From Bradyrhizobium jicamae (lineage in GTDB: Bacteria > Pseudomonadota > Alphaproteobacteria > Rhizobiales > Xanthobacteraceae): DNA of 64,000 nucleotides. This document shows, piece by piece, positions 7,598 through 16,628 of this stretch (positions are counted from its first letter, which is position 1; each line of letters starts with the position of its first letter). The DNA lies in the NCBI RefSeq assembly GCF_018130695.1, contig NZ_JAFCJX010000007.1:1-64000 (forward strand). The letters are read 5' to 3'. Both the position numbers and the translations under genes were made by a program. The notes under the pieces are model-generated. The model did not search any database, was not told the DNA's origin, and saw only the letters and a list, made by a program, of their open reading frames with translations.

Positions 7598-10500
7598 TCA
7601 GCCTTTGACCAAATCGCCCAGCAGATTGGCCGCCACCATCAATTTGGCGAGCGTCAGGCCACCTGCGGCAATCTCCTCGACCGCGCGGCGGATGCGGGTG
7701 GCTTCAGGATGAGCCGCAAGCCAGGTCTCGGCAGCCTGCTGACCGGATTGTCCGATGGTCAACATGTCTGCGGCCAGGCGTCTTTCGGCTGCAGCGATCA
7801 GCTCGACGGCGCGGTCGATCGCCAGGCGTTCGAAATAATCGCTGACCGGCACGCTGCGCGCGGCGGCGATGATGCGGTCGAGACGGAAATTGGCCTCGGC
7901 GGCAAAGAACGTCGCTGCGGCATCGCCGATGCTGCGACCGGTGCGCTCGGCGACCACCACGATATCAGGTGCCGAGACCAGGGCATCGAGGTCGGCAAGG
8001 TCGCCGGCTAGGCCGCTTCCGACGCCGGCATCCGTCAGGTCCTGCCGGCGCTTGGTGCGCGCGGCCTGCATGTCCGGCGGCAGGGCGTCGTCGAGCGCGG
8101 CTGCGATCTCGCGGACGGCAGGGCCAAACCGGGCGATGACTGCGCCCAGGCCATCCTTGAAATCGACATTGCGTACATACCAGACCATGCGGGAGAGCAG
8201 GAGGTCCTGGATCGCCGCGTAGAGGCTGAGCTGCAACTGCCCGTCGATTCGGGTGTCGAGCGCGTCGATCGCGTCATTGAGTCGCCTGAGCTCGTAGATC
8301 CCGTCCACCGCAACCTGCGCCATGACGATGGTCGAGATATCGGCGTCGGTCTCGTCCGTCAGACGCACGATGCAGGCCGGGCCGCCGCGGTTGATCACGG
8401 CATTGACGAGACTGGTCGCGATGATCTCGCGTCGCAGGCGATGGAGCTCGACCGCGGTCGGGAATTTGTCGAGAATCTCGCGCGGAAAATACAGCGACAG
8501 TCTGCGGGCGAGATAGGGATCATCAGGCACGCCGGTCGCGAGCAGGTCCTCGTCGAGCGTCAGCTTGGCGTAGGCGAGCAACACGGCGAGCTCCGGCCGT
8601 GTCAGGGCCTGGCCGCGCCGCGTGCGCTCGGCAATGGCGGCGTCATCAGGCAGGAACTCCACGGCGCGGCTGAGCAGGCCGCGCTGCTCGAGCGACTGCA
8701 TCAGGCGGGTGAGGAAGCCGGTCTCGGCCACGCCCTTGCGTTCGGCGAGCGAGAGCGCCAGCGTCTGCAGATAGTTGTTGCGCAGCACCAGCGTGCCGAC
8801 CTCGTCGGTCATCGCGGCAAGCAGGGTGTTGCGGTCACTGAGGCTGAGGCGTCCCTCGCGTTCGGGGCGTGCCAGCGCGATCTTGATGTTGACCTCGACG
8901 TCGGACGTGTTCACGCCGGCCGAATTGTCGATCGCGTCGGTGTTGAGCCTGACGCCCTTCTGCGCCGCTTCGATGCGGCCGCGCTGGGTGACGCCGAGAT
9001 TGGCGCCTTCGCCGATCACCCGGGCGCGAACGTCGGTGCCGGTGATGCGGATCGGATCATTGGCACGGTCGCCGGCCTGATCGTCGCTCTCCGCTGATGC
9101 GCGGATATAGGTGCCGATGCCGCCGAACCACAGCAGGTCCGTGCGCGCTTTCAGGATCGCCGTCATCACCTCGAACGGCGTGGCCTGCTCCTTGTCGAGA
9201 TCGAGCAGGCTGCGCACTTCCGGCGCGAGCGGGATCGCCTTGAGCGTGCGCGAGAACACGCCGCCGCCTTGCGAGATCAGCGACTTGTCGTAGTCCTGCC
9301 AGCTCGATCGCGGCAGGTCGAACAGGCGCTTGCGCTCGGCGAAGCTGGCGCTCGGATCGGGCGAGGGATCGATGAAGATGTCGCGGTGATCGAACGCTGC
9401 CACGAGCTTCGTCGCCGGCGACAGCAGCATGCCGTTGCCGAACACGTCGCCGGACATGTCGCCGACGCCGGCCGTGGTGAACGGCATGGTCTGGATGTCG
9501 GTGCCGAGCTCGCGGAAGTGGCGCTTGACCGCCTCCCAGGCGCCGCGCGCCGTGATCCCCATCTTCTTGTGGTCGTAGCCCTGGCTGCCGCCGGAGGCGA
9601 AGGCGTCGCCGAGCCAATGGTTCTTTTCGGTCGAGATCGCGTTGGCGACGTCGGAGAAGGTGGCAGTGCCCTTGTCGGCGGCGACCACGAGATAGGGGTC
9701 GTCGCCGTCATGGCGCACGGTGGAATCGGGCGGCACCACGGCGTCGCCGTCGAGATTGTCGGTGAGCTCGAGCAGCGAGCGCACGAAGATGCGGTAGGCC
9801 TCGGTGCCTTCGGCGAGCCAGGCGTCGCGATTGGACGGCGGCGGCAGCCGCTTCGGCACGAAACCGCCCTTGGCGCCGACCGGCACGATCACGGCGTTCT
9901 TGACCTGCTGCGCCTTGACGAGGCCCAGGATCTCGGTGCGGAAATCCTGCGGCCGGTCGGACCAGCGCAGGCCGCCGCGCGCGACCTTGCCGAAGCGCAG
10001 GTGAATGCCTTCGACCCGCGGCGAATAGACGAAGATTTCGTAGAGCGGTCGCGGCGCCGGCAGATCGTCGATCCGGCGCGCGTCGAACTTGAAGGAGATC
10101 ACCGGACGCGGATGTCCATCCTCGCCGATCTGCCACAGATTGGTGCGGATGGTCGCCTGCACCAGATTGGTGAAGCGACGCAGGATGCGGTCTTCGTCGA
10201 GCGAGGCGACGGATTTGAGCTGCTCCTCGATCTCGGCGAGCAGGGCGGTCTCGCGCGCCGAACGCTCGGCATCGGTGGAGGTGAGGCGCGGATCGAGGCG
10301 GGCCTGGAACAGCGCGACGAGGCTCGCCGTGATCGCGGCGTTCTTGCGCGCGGTCTGCCACATGTAATCCTGGGTGAACGGCGCGCGGATCTGGTGCAGA
10401 TAGCGCGACAGCGCCCGGATGGTCGAGACTTCCCGCCAGCCCAGCGCCGTGCGCAGGATCAGGGCATTGTATCCGTCGGATTCGGCGCGATCGGTGACCA

Positions 10501-12412
10501 CAGCCATGATCGAGGCTTCCAGGCGATGGCTGAATTCCCGATTGATCTCGATCGGCTGGCCATCACTGGTCTCGATCGTCATCTCGTGCAGCCACACCGG
10601 CTCCGGCCTGTTGCCGGGCACGATCTGATAGCTGCGTTCGTTGACCACGCGCAGGCCGTGATTTTCGATCACCGGCACGCGGTAGGACAGCGATAGCGGT
10701 GCGGCGTCGGAGAACACCTTCAGGCTGAAGCGCCTGGGATCGTCCTCGTCCTTGTCGCGGTGAACCGAGATCGTCACCGGGCGGGCCGGGGTCAGCTTTT
10801 CGATGGTCGCGATATCGGCGATCGCCTGCTCCGCGGTGAAGACCTCGCTGTAGCCGCCGCCAAAGGCCTGGGCATAGCGGTTGGCGATCATGCGCGCGCG
10901 CATGCCGTCGGTCGACGCACTGAGCGCGGCCTTCAGCTTGTCGGCCCAGGTCGCGGCAATGGCGCTGATGCCCGCTTCCAGCGTGGCGCGCTCGACGACC
11001 GGCGTCTTGCCTTCATAGCGCCCGATGATGAAGTGGACGCGCGCCAGCGCGCCTTCGGGGAACGAGACGTAGGACGCGGACAGGGTGCCCTTGTAGACCT
11101 GCGCCAGGAAGGCGCCGACGCGCGTGCGGACGTCGGTGTCGTATTTGTCGCGCGGAATGAAGGTGAGGATGGAGACGAAGCGATCGAACTTGTCCACCCG
11201 CGCCAGCGCCCGGACGCGCGGGCGCTCATAGAGGATCAGGATCTCGATGACGAAATTGTAGAGCGTGTCGACGTCGATCTGGAACAGATCGTCGCGCGGA
11301 TAATCCTCGAGGATATGCATCAGCGCCTTGCCCGAATGGCCGTTCGGGTCGAAGCCGGCGCGCTGCAGCACCCGCGAGACCTTGTGGCGGACATAAGGGA
11401 TCTGCCGCACCGAGCGGGTATAGGCGCCCGAGGTGAACAGGCCGACGACGCGCAATTCGCCTTCGAGCCGGCCGTCGGGCGAATAGAGCTTGATGCCCAC
11501 ATAATCCATCCGGATGCGGCGATGGACGCGGCTACTGACATTGGCCTTGACCACGATCAGCAGCGTCGGTTCGTGCATGAACTCGCGGATTTCCGGCGTC
11601 ATCACCACCATTTCGCTACCGCGGCGCAGCACCTTGACGTCGGAATCCCTGAGGATGCCGAGGCCGTCGCGGGTCATGATGTCGTCGGACGTATCGCTGT
11701 CGGGCGAGAAGCGATATTCGCGCACGCCGAGGAAGGTGAAATTGTCCGCGCACAGCCATTGCAGGAACTGGTTGGCTTCGGCGACCTCGTCGATCGGCAG
11801 CGGCGGCGGATTGGAGGAGAACGTCTTGATCGCTTCCTCGACCCGGTCACGCATGGCGCGCCAGTCGGTGACGCAGGCGCGGACGTTGTTCAGCGTCCTG
11901 GTCACGCCGTCGATCAACTTCTGGCGGTCGGCGTCGGCGTCCAGGCGGGTGATGTGGAGGTGAATCAGGCTTTCGCGCGCGCCCCTTGCTCCCTCCGGCA
12001 GCGCTTCGCCGTAGAACCGAAGCAGCTTGCCCTCATCATCGCGCTCCACGGCGATGATCGGGTGGGCGACCAGGGTGACTTCGATGCCCTGCTCGGCGAT
12101 TTCCGCCATCGTGGAGTCGTACAGGAAAGGCATGTTGTCGTTGAGAATCTCGAGCACGGAAATCTCGCGCCCGTTCGGCAATGTCGGATTGACGACGCGG
12201 ATATCGGCGCTGCCGGCCGTGCGGCGCTGCACGTGCTCCCAGGCCTGCTCCGCCAGGAGGGCAAGCGAGTCGGCATCGAAATTGTCGAGATCCTCGATAT
12301 TGGTGTAGCCGAACAGAGGCTCGGCAAAGGCCCGTGGGCTCTTGCCCGGCGGCACGCTGCCTGCTGCATCGCGGATCAGGGTTGCCCGGGCCTTGTCGTC
12401 GCGCCATGCCAT
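7598..12412 (-). CDS. gdhZ: NAD-specific glutamate dehydrogenase, large 180-kDa type
   Basis: About 1,604 residues, the usual length for the giant NAD-dependent glutamate dehydrogenases, which oxidise glutamate to 2-oxoglutarate and ammonium in the cytoplasm. Recognisable blocks include the glutamate-binding-type VPVGAKGGFVPKR, a VGDMSGDVFGNGMLLS segment and WFGGIGTYIRA in the catalytic core, flanked by long regulatory regions at both ends. Two ATGs are possible. The one at 12412 has a GGAGG ribosome site six bases upstream that lies inside the codons of the longer 12424 version, so 12412 is preferred. It is monocistronic. It probably drives amino-acid catabolism and nitrogen balance. Confidence 0.93.
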   Translation of the reverse strand: MAWRDDKARATLIRDAAGSVPPGKSPRAFAEPLFGYTNIEDLDNFDADSLALLAEQAWEHVQRRTAGSADIRVVNPTLPNGREISVLEILNDNMPFLYDSTMAEIAEQGIEVTLVAHPIIAVERDDEGKLLRFYGEALPEGARGARESLIHLHITRLDADADRQKLIDGVTRTLNNVRACVTDWRAMRDRVEEAIKTFSSNPPPLPIDEVAEANQFLQWLCADNFTFLGVREYRFSPDSDTSDDIMTRDGLGILRDSDVKVLRRGSEMVVMTPEIREFMHEPTLLIVVKANVSSRVHRRIRMDYVGIKLYSPDGRLEGELRVVGLFTSGAYTRSVRQIPYVRHKVSRVLQRAGFDPNGHSGKALMHILEDYPRDDLFQIDVDTLYNFVIEILILYERPRVRALARVDKFDRFVSILTFIPRDKYDTDVRTRVGAFLAQVYKGTLSASYVSFPEGALARVHFIIGRYEGKTPVVERATLEAGISAIAATWADKLKAALSASTDGMRARMIANRYAQAFGGGYSEVFTAEQAIADIATIEKLTPARPVTISVHRDKDEDDPRRFSLKVFSDAAPLSLSYRVPVIENHGLRVVNERSYQIVPGNRPEPVWLHEMTIETSDGQPIEINREFSHRLEASIMAVVTDRAESDGYNALILRTALGWREVSTIRALSRYLHQIRAPFTQDYMWQTARKNAAITASLVALFQARLDPRLTSTDAERSARETALLAEIEEQLKSVASLDEDRILRRFTNLVQATIRTNLWQIGEDGHPRPVISFKFDARRIDDLPAPRPLYEIFVYSPRVEGIHLRFGKVARGGLRWSDRPQDFRTEILGLVKAQQVKNAVIVPVGAKGGFVPKRLPPPSNRDAWLAEGTEAYRIFVRSLLELTDNLDGDAVVPPDSTVRHDGDDPYLVVAADKGTATFSDVANAISTEKNHWLGDAFASGGSQGYDHKKMGITARGAWEAVKRHFRELGTDIQTMPFTTAGVGDMSGDVFGNGMLLSPATKLVAAFDHRDIFIDPSPDPSASFAERKRLFDLPRSSWQDYDKSLISQGGGVFSRTLKAIPLAPEVRSLLDLDKEQATPFEVMTAILKARTDLLWFGGIGTYIRASAESDDQAGDRANDPIRITGTDVRARVIGEGANLGVTQRGRIEAAQKGVRLNTDAIDNSAGVNTSDVEVNIKIALARPEREGRLSLSDRNTLLAAMTDEVGTLVLRNNYLQTLALSLAERKGVAETGFLTRLMQSLEQRGLLSRAVEFLPDDAAIAERTRRGQALTRPELAVLLAYAKLTLDEDLLATGVPDDPYLARRLSLYFPREILDKFPTAVELHRLRREIIATSLVNAVINRGGPACIVRLTDETDADISTIVMAQVAVDGIYELRRLNDAIDALDTRIDGQLQLSLYAAIQDLLLSRMVWYVRNVDFKDGLGAVIARFGPAVREIAAALDDALPPDMQAARTKRRQDLTDAGVGSGLAGDLADLDALVSAPDIVVVAERTGRSIGDAAATFFAAEANFRLDRIIAAARSVPVSDYFERLAIDRAVELIAAAERRLAADMLTIGQSGQQAAETWLAAHPEATRIRRAVEEIAAGGLTLAKLMVAANLLGDLVKG

Positions 12413-13100
12413 AGCGTCCTCCATGTCCCCGGCCGATCAACCGCAATGACGGTCGGGCGTTGTTTTTGCAGTGCACCTCTTCGGGTGCATCGTTCCCTGT
12501 CCGCGATTCGATCGCGTACGCGAATCCTTGAGTCTTGCGGCTTCGAAGATACTAGCACCCCGGAGCCGCCAAGGCGCGCAGAGTTGTGACGCGCGCACAG
12601 GGCCGAGATTGGCGCCGACGATCGGCGCCTTGTCGGGTGGGTACAAAATCACAAGGAATTTCAACCGGGTATAGGTTCGTGGCGTTATTCTGGATAGTGC
12701 GCCATTCTCGGCCTCACCTCGCACGGTCAAAATCGACCGCTCGATTGACCCAAGGCAAATTGTCGATTCGGTGCGCAGCCGCCGCGGCCCACGTTCCGGA
12801 TGTTGCGCAATGCCCCTCGTGTCGGGTGAGACGGAGTTATTGTTGGAATAAGCAGAAATTCCAGTAAAGCAAAATATGTTTTGTTGCGCGGCCTTGCGCC
12901 GTCGGGCAAATCAGCGGTCTAATGGCCGGGGCGACCTCAGCGCCAAATGCGGGGTTTGACGGCCCACTCAGCTCCAAACAAAGATGCCGCCAACGAGGTA
13001 CTCCAAACTAGTTCGGAGCGATCAACCGGGCTGCGGTAATTTGGCTGGCCCGTTGGTTCTTTGTTTCCGCGTTGCCGGCGGCCTCTGGAATGGGCGAACA
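12413..13100. other. Long intergenic region between divergent genes
   Basis: About 690 bases with no convincing gene. The left part must carry the glutamate dehydrogenase promoter. The middle holds copy B of the dispersed element. Short frames here lack starts, ribosome sites or domains. The right part leads into the aspartyl-protease-like gene at 13101. Confidence 0.5.
12812..12881. repeat. Dispersed extragenic element, copy B (partial)
   Basis: Bases 12812-12834 are identical to 266-288. The next about 47 bases are a diverged but alignable AT-rich tail, with ATAAGCAGAA and GTAAAGC matching ATAATCAGAA and GTAAAGC of copy A. The upstream part of copy A is only weakly represented here. It is probably a member of a genus-wide dispersed family, on recall. 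Confidence 0.6.
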
Positions 13101-13838
13101 ATGGTCAAGGTCGATCCTTACAGCATCGTCTTTCTGGCGATGGCAGTCTTCTTCTTCCTGGTGCGCAGTGTCCTCAGACTTCGCACTGAGAGCGAACAAT
13201 CGCCTGTGACAGACGCCTTCTTCTATCGCCTCTCCATGATGGCAGCCGCCTTGGGCGCGGTGCTTTACGTCGCCGACAAAGCCGGGTGGCATTCACGGTT
13301 CGAGGCTGCCTTAACCCCTGTCGCCGCACCTACGATCGCCGCACCTACTATCGCCGCAACGACCAAATCGGCTCCGGTCGTCGATAGTGTGCCGATCTAT
13401 CCAACCAATAATGGCACGTCGGCGATGATAGATGTGGTATTGGGCGTCCAGCCGCTCAGGATGCTGTTGGATACTGGCGCGACAACGTGCCTGGTGTCAG
13501 AGGCTGTTGCTGCCAGAATTGTTCGCGATGGTTATGGGGTTCGGCAGGAAGCTGTTCGCTTCAAGATGGCGGATGGAACGATCCGCACCCTGCCAACCCT
13601 TCTCATCAGGGAGATGCAGATTGGTCGGCATACGGTCCGCAACGTGCCGGCCGGGGTTTCATCTGCAGGCGAGATGCTGCTAGCCTTCCCCGTCGTCAAT
13701 GCCATCGCTCCATTCACAATCGACACGCGAGCGAGGTTGTTGATTTTTCATACTTCCTTTAACGCGATGGGCGGTGGTCACTTTGCTGCATCCACGACTG
13801 CTGGGAAGCGAAGCGACTCATCCATGTCGCCCGCCTGA
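13101..13838 (+). CDS. Membrane-anchored retropepsin-like aspartic protease
   Basis: A 245-residue protein with an N-terminal transmembrane helix (about residues 8-22), a second hydrophobic stretch near 48-60, an Ala/Pro/Thr linker containing the repeat APTIAAPTIAAT, and a C-terminal retropepsin-type domain with the active-site signature LLDTGATTCLV. It matches the TIGR02281-like clan AA proteases of alphaproteobacteria, probably acting as dimers in the periplasm. Substrates are unknown. The ATG at 13101 is chosen because the first helix follows directly. It stands alone, with a convergent neighbour. Confidence 0.75.
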   Translation: MVKVDPYSIVFLAMAVFFFLVRSVLRLRTESEQSPVTDAFFYRLSMMAAALGAVLYVADKAGWHSRFEAALTPVAAPTIAAPTIAATTKSAPVVDSVPIYPTNNGTSAMIDVVLGVQPLRMLLDTGATTCLVSEAVAARIVRDGYGVRQEAVRFKMADGTIRTLPTLLIREMQIGRHTVRNVPAGVSSAGEMLLAFPVVNAIAPFTIDTRARLLIFHTSFNAMGGGHFAASTTAGKRSDSSMSPA

Positions 13839-13909
13839 ACTAACGTGGCCCCGGCGTCGGGGCGTCGATCGAACAGCCCGCCCGCTCACCCCCGGTGACG
13901 CTAATCTGC

Positions 13910-14872
13910 CTACCGCCCGCGAATTCGATTTGCGTTGATCGCGGCTACACTCAGCCTGGTCCAGTTCCCCTGTCCAACAATATGCAGCGTTGCCCCGCGC
14001 CCCTGCACCAGCCGTGCTTTATTTCGATCAGGCCTCTGGAATTGCGATTCGCCGATCTGCTGGGCCTGATGATCGTCGCCAAGGTGGAGCAGCGCGATCC
14101 GCTCCGATTGGTCACCGTAGCCACCGGCCAGAAGAACAAGATCGCCGTCGACAGCCAAGGCTTTCGCGCCCGCGACCTCGTTCCGCCAATGTCGGATCAC
14201 ACCACGCTCGACTTTGACAATTGGGAAGCCCTCATAAGCGCAGCACCAGAGCGGAGACCCATCAATAGTCAGCGCATAGCAATCGGCTATGAAGAGGTTG
14301 TCGCGCGCGTGATCGTTGAACTTCCACAGGACGCTGCCATCCGATCCAAAGCGCGCGATGCCTGACGACGAGACCGGCCAGCTTCCACCTTCGGACGCGC
14401 CGGAAAAGACGCCTTCGTCGAAATAGCCGACCCAAATCGTGCCGTCCTCCGCGCACTGGATATGTGCGATGCCGTCGCCCATCGCAAAGGTGCCGGCCGG
14501 CGTTCCATCGGCAGCAAATAAACAAGCATTGCTGGCGTCAGGCTCCGCGCGGCGCTTGGCGACCAGCCACCGCCCATCGGGAAGGCGGTCGACCCGTGGC
14601 CAAGGACAGGCCGGTATCTCGATCGCACCGCTCTCTGTGTTGCCATCGAAGGTGCTAAGGCGCAGGTGCCTGCCTTGAAAACCCGGATGAGGCGCATGGG
14701 TATTTCCGCGCTGAATTTGGTCGTACCAGCTTGCGACCTCCGCATGGACGTCGCCATCGGTGCGCACCACCGCCAAATCACCGTTCCAAAGCACAGCATA
14801 GGCATAATCAAACCATCCGTCGGGTGTAGACGGCAAAGGTGTGGTCTCGTCCGAAATCGGCTCGTGCTTCAT
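13910..14872 (-). CDS. Hypothetical beta-propeller-like protein
   Basis: A 320-residue protein with no signal peptide or transmembrane segment. Repeated short blocks of the type DGxxxV-x-W or AEDGTIWVGYFDEGVFS suggest a beta-propeller fold of about six or seven blades, like proteins that read out ligand or sensor values. I do not recognise the family or a catalytic motif. ATG 14872 is used; a TTG four codons upstream also exists. It is convergent with the protease-like gene. Confidence 0.6.
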   Translation of the reverse strand: MKHEPISDETTPLPSTPDGWFDYAYAVLWNGDLAVVRTDGDVHAEVASWYDQIQRGNTHAPHPGFQGRHLRLSTFDGNTESGAIEIPACPWPRVDRLPDGRWLVAKRRAEPDASNACLFAADGTPAGTFAMGDGIAHIQCAEDGTIWVGYFDEGVFSGASEGGSWPVSSSGIARFGSDGSVLWKFNDHARDNLFIADCYALTIDGSPLWCCAYEGFPIVKVERGVIRHWRNEVAGAKALAVDGDLVLLAGGYGDQSERIALLHLGDDHQAQQIGESQFQRPDRNKARLVQGRGATLHIVGQGNWTRLSVAAINANRIRGR

Positions 14873-14974
14873 GTGAGCAGTCAATCACGTCGGAGCGCTG
14901 CTGCGAAGCGGGGGGAGTGCCTCCCCTCATCGATTTCCTTGGCCCGTCCTGCGCGTTACCGATGCGCCGCACCA

Positions 14975-15916
14975 TCAAGGCGCCGGGTGCAATAGTCGGT
15001 TGATGAGCTGAATCAGGGTGCTCTCCAGCTCTTCCGGCGAGTCGATGGTGATGCCTTGCTTGTAGTACTGCCCGACCGGGTGGCCGATGCCTATTGCCGC
15101 GAGTTGAATGTCGCCGGCTTGCTCGATCTCGTTGGCGACGCGGCGCAAATCTTCGGGCAGATACCTATCGCCATTCTCGTACAATGTGGAATCGTCGACC
15201 GGCGCACCATCGGACAGCACGATCAGGCATTTCTGCCTTTCGTCGCGTCGGCGCAAACGCGACGCAGCCCATTCGATGGCTTCGCCGTCGATGTTCTCTT
15301 TAAGCAGGCTAGGCCGCAGCATCGTGGCGCAGTGTCGCGCCTCGCCGGCGCTGCAATAGATGATGTGCAGCAGGTCGTTCAATCGCCCGGGATAGGAGGG
15401 GTGACGGTCGCTCAGCCATTTTTCTCGGCTCTGGCCGCCCTTCCAGCGCACGGTCGTGAAGCCGAGCACTTCCTGCTTTGCGCCGAGGCCGTCGAGCAGG
15501 TCGGAGGCGACCAGCGCGGCCTTGGCCGCGAACAGCATCGGTTGTCCGCGCATTGATCCGGAATGATCGATGAGCAATGACACGATCGCATCAGCAGCAG
15601 GAGGGGAGCTGTCTTGCGGCGGCGCGGCCCCCATGTCCGCACGCTGTGCAGCAAGGTCCGTTTCGAGATCGTACAGCGGTCCGGGATCGACCGGTGGATA
15701 GCGCTCGGCCCAGCGCCGGTCAGGCTCAGGGAGCGTCGCCAGGATCGCATCCAGATCGTCGGTCTTGGTTTCGACGTCGAACTCTCGGGTATAGGCCTGA
15801 TAAGGCCGATTGGGATCGAACCGAACCGGGCGACGCCGCGATCTCCGAAGCGACGGCACAAAGCTCAAGGCAATGAGCGCAACGAGCACCGTCAGGAAAG
15901 CGTCACGCCAGAGCAA
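14975..15916 (-). CDS. VWA-domain protein, CobT-like
   Basis: A 313-residue protein with one N-terminal membrane helix (about residues 5-22), a linker, and a von Willebrand factor A domain. The MIDAS motif DHSGSM is at about residues 117-122, with the later LIVLSDGAPVDD strand as in cobaltochelatase CobT-type VWA domains. It lacks the acidic region of true CobT, so a cobalamin role is not supported. The best start is TTG 15916, which keeps the membrane helix; GAGGG lies nine bases upstream. It begins 12 bases after the antitoxin gene and may share its transcript. Confidence 0.7.
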   Translation of the reverse strand: MLWRDAFLTVLVALIALSFVPSLRRSRRRPVRFDPNRPYQAYTREFDVETKTDDLDAILATLPEPDRRWAERYPPVDPGPLYDLETDLAAQRADMGAAPPQDSSPPAADAIVSLLIDHSGSMRGQPMLFAAKAALVASDLLDGLGAKQEVLGFTTVRWKGGQSREKWLSDRHPSYPGRLNDLLHIIYCSAGEARHCATMLRPSLLKENIDGEAIEWAASRLRRRDERQKCLIVLSDGAPVDDSTLYENGDRYLPEDLRRVANEIEQAGDIQLAAIGIGHPVGQYYKQGITIDSPEELESTLIQLINRLLHPAP

Positions 15917-15928
15917 CTGCCAGCGCCC

Positions 15929-16198
15929 TCACGCTGCTCTCTGAAACCTGATAGCGGGACGCAGCCCTGCGCGTTCGGCAAGCCGGACCAGCATGCTCAG
16001 GCTAAACCGGTTGATCTTTCCATTCCTGATCTCGGACACCCGAGCCTGAGTGACGCCGAGACGCTTTGCCGCCTCGATCTGCGTCAGGGCGGATTTGCTC
16101 AGCCACTTGTTGATTCCGGAGAGCAGCTTGGCGCGCATCTCGAGCTCGGCCGCTTCTTCCGCCGGGAAAAGGTCGTGAAATACTGACTTTGCCATCAT
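15929..16198 (-). CDS. XRE-family antitoxin (HigA-like)
   Basis: An 89-residue protein whose middle is a Cro/CI-type helix-turn-helix: SALTQIEAAKRLGVTQARVS followed by EIRNGKINRFSLSMLVRLAE. It overlaps the toxin gene by four bases (ATGA), giving the toxin-first order of HigBA-type modules. It should bind and neutralise the toxin and repress the shared promoter. Two adjacent ATGs (16198 and 16195) make the exact start uncertain by one codon. Confidence 0.85.
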   Translation of the reverse strand: MMAKSVFHDLFPAEEAAELEMRAKLLSGINKWLSKSALTQIEAAKRLGVTQARVSEIRNGKINRFSLSMLVRLAERAGLRPAIRFQRAA

Positions 16199-16515
16199 GG
16201 TCGCCTGATCTGTCTGAGCCGTGCCCTGGCGAGATCAATGTCCCGCTTGGCCGTTGCTTGTGTCTTCTTCTGGAACGCGTGCAGGACGTGGACGGCATCG
16301 CCGATGGTCGCGAGATAGATGACGCGATATGCACCTGATGCCTGACGTATCCTGATTTCGCGAACGCCGGGGCCGATAGACGTCATTGGCTTCCAGTCAG
16401 ACGGTTCTTCGCCGATCTGTACCTGAAACAATTGATATCCAACCTCGCGTCGGGCGTCGGCCGGGAATGCTTCAACCTCGGATCGGCTGCTACCGTGCCA
16501 CTGCACCTCCTTCAT
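16195..16515 (-). CDS. RelE/HigB-type toxin, phage Gp49-like (DUF891)
   Basis: A 106-residue protein with the family's typical blocks: GYQLFQVQIGEEPSDWKPM, then GVREIRI, AYRVIYLA and VLHAFQKKTQATAKRDIDLA. Members are ribosome-dependent mRNA interferases kept in check by an XRE antitoxin, which follows with a four-base overlap. The ATG at 16515 fits the family N-terminus (KEVQWHGSS) and coincides with the start point predicted from the promoter at 16522-16550, so the message may be leaderless. Confidence 0.85.
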   Translation of the reverse strand: MKEVQWHGSSRSEVEAFPADARREVGYQLFQVQIGEEPSDWKPMTSIGPGVREIRIRQASGAYRVIYLATIGDAVHVLHAFQKKTQATAKRDIDLARARLRQIRRP

Positions 16516-16521
16516 GGTCGA

Positions 16522-16550
16522 ATTATGCGAGAATTGGCATAGTCCGTCAA
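16522..16550 (-). promoter_or_regulatory. Sigma-70-type promoter of the toxin-antitoxin pair
   Basis: On the minus strand, TTGACG (16550-16545), a 17-base spacer and CATAAT (16527-16522). Transcription would begin about six or seven bases later, at or next to the toxin ATG at 16515. There is no Shine-Dalgarno before that ATG; AAGGAGGT lies inside codons 2-4. Confidence 0.6.
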
Positions 16551-16628
16551 TGTGCTTTCCGCTCTGTTGCGCGGAATCGCACCTAAACTCGAAGCCGCAA
16601 GATAATGTCGGTCCGCCGGCTCCCGACC

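Noticed and set aside
10760..12589. 609-codon plus-strand open frame opposite glutamate dehydrogenase
   Set aside because: Mirror frame caused by GC-rich codon use; no domain, start signal or natural protein composition.
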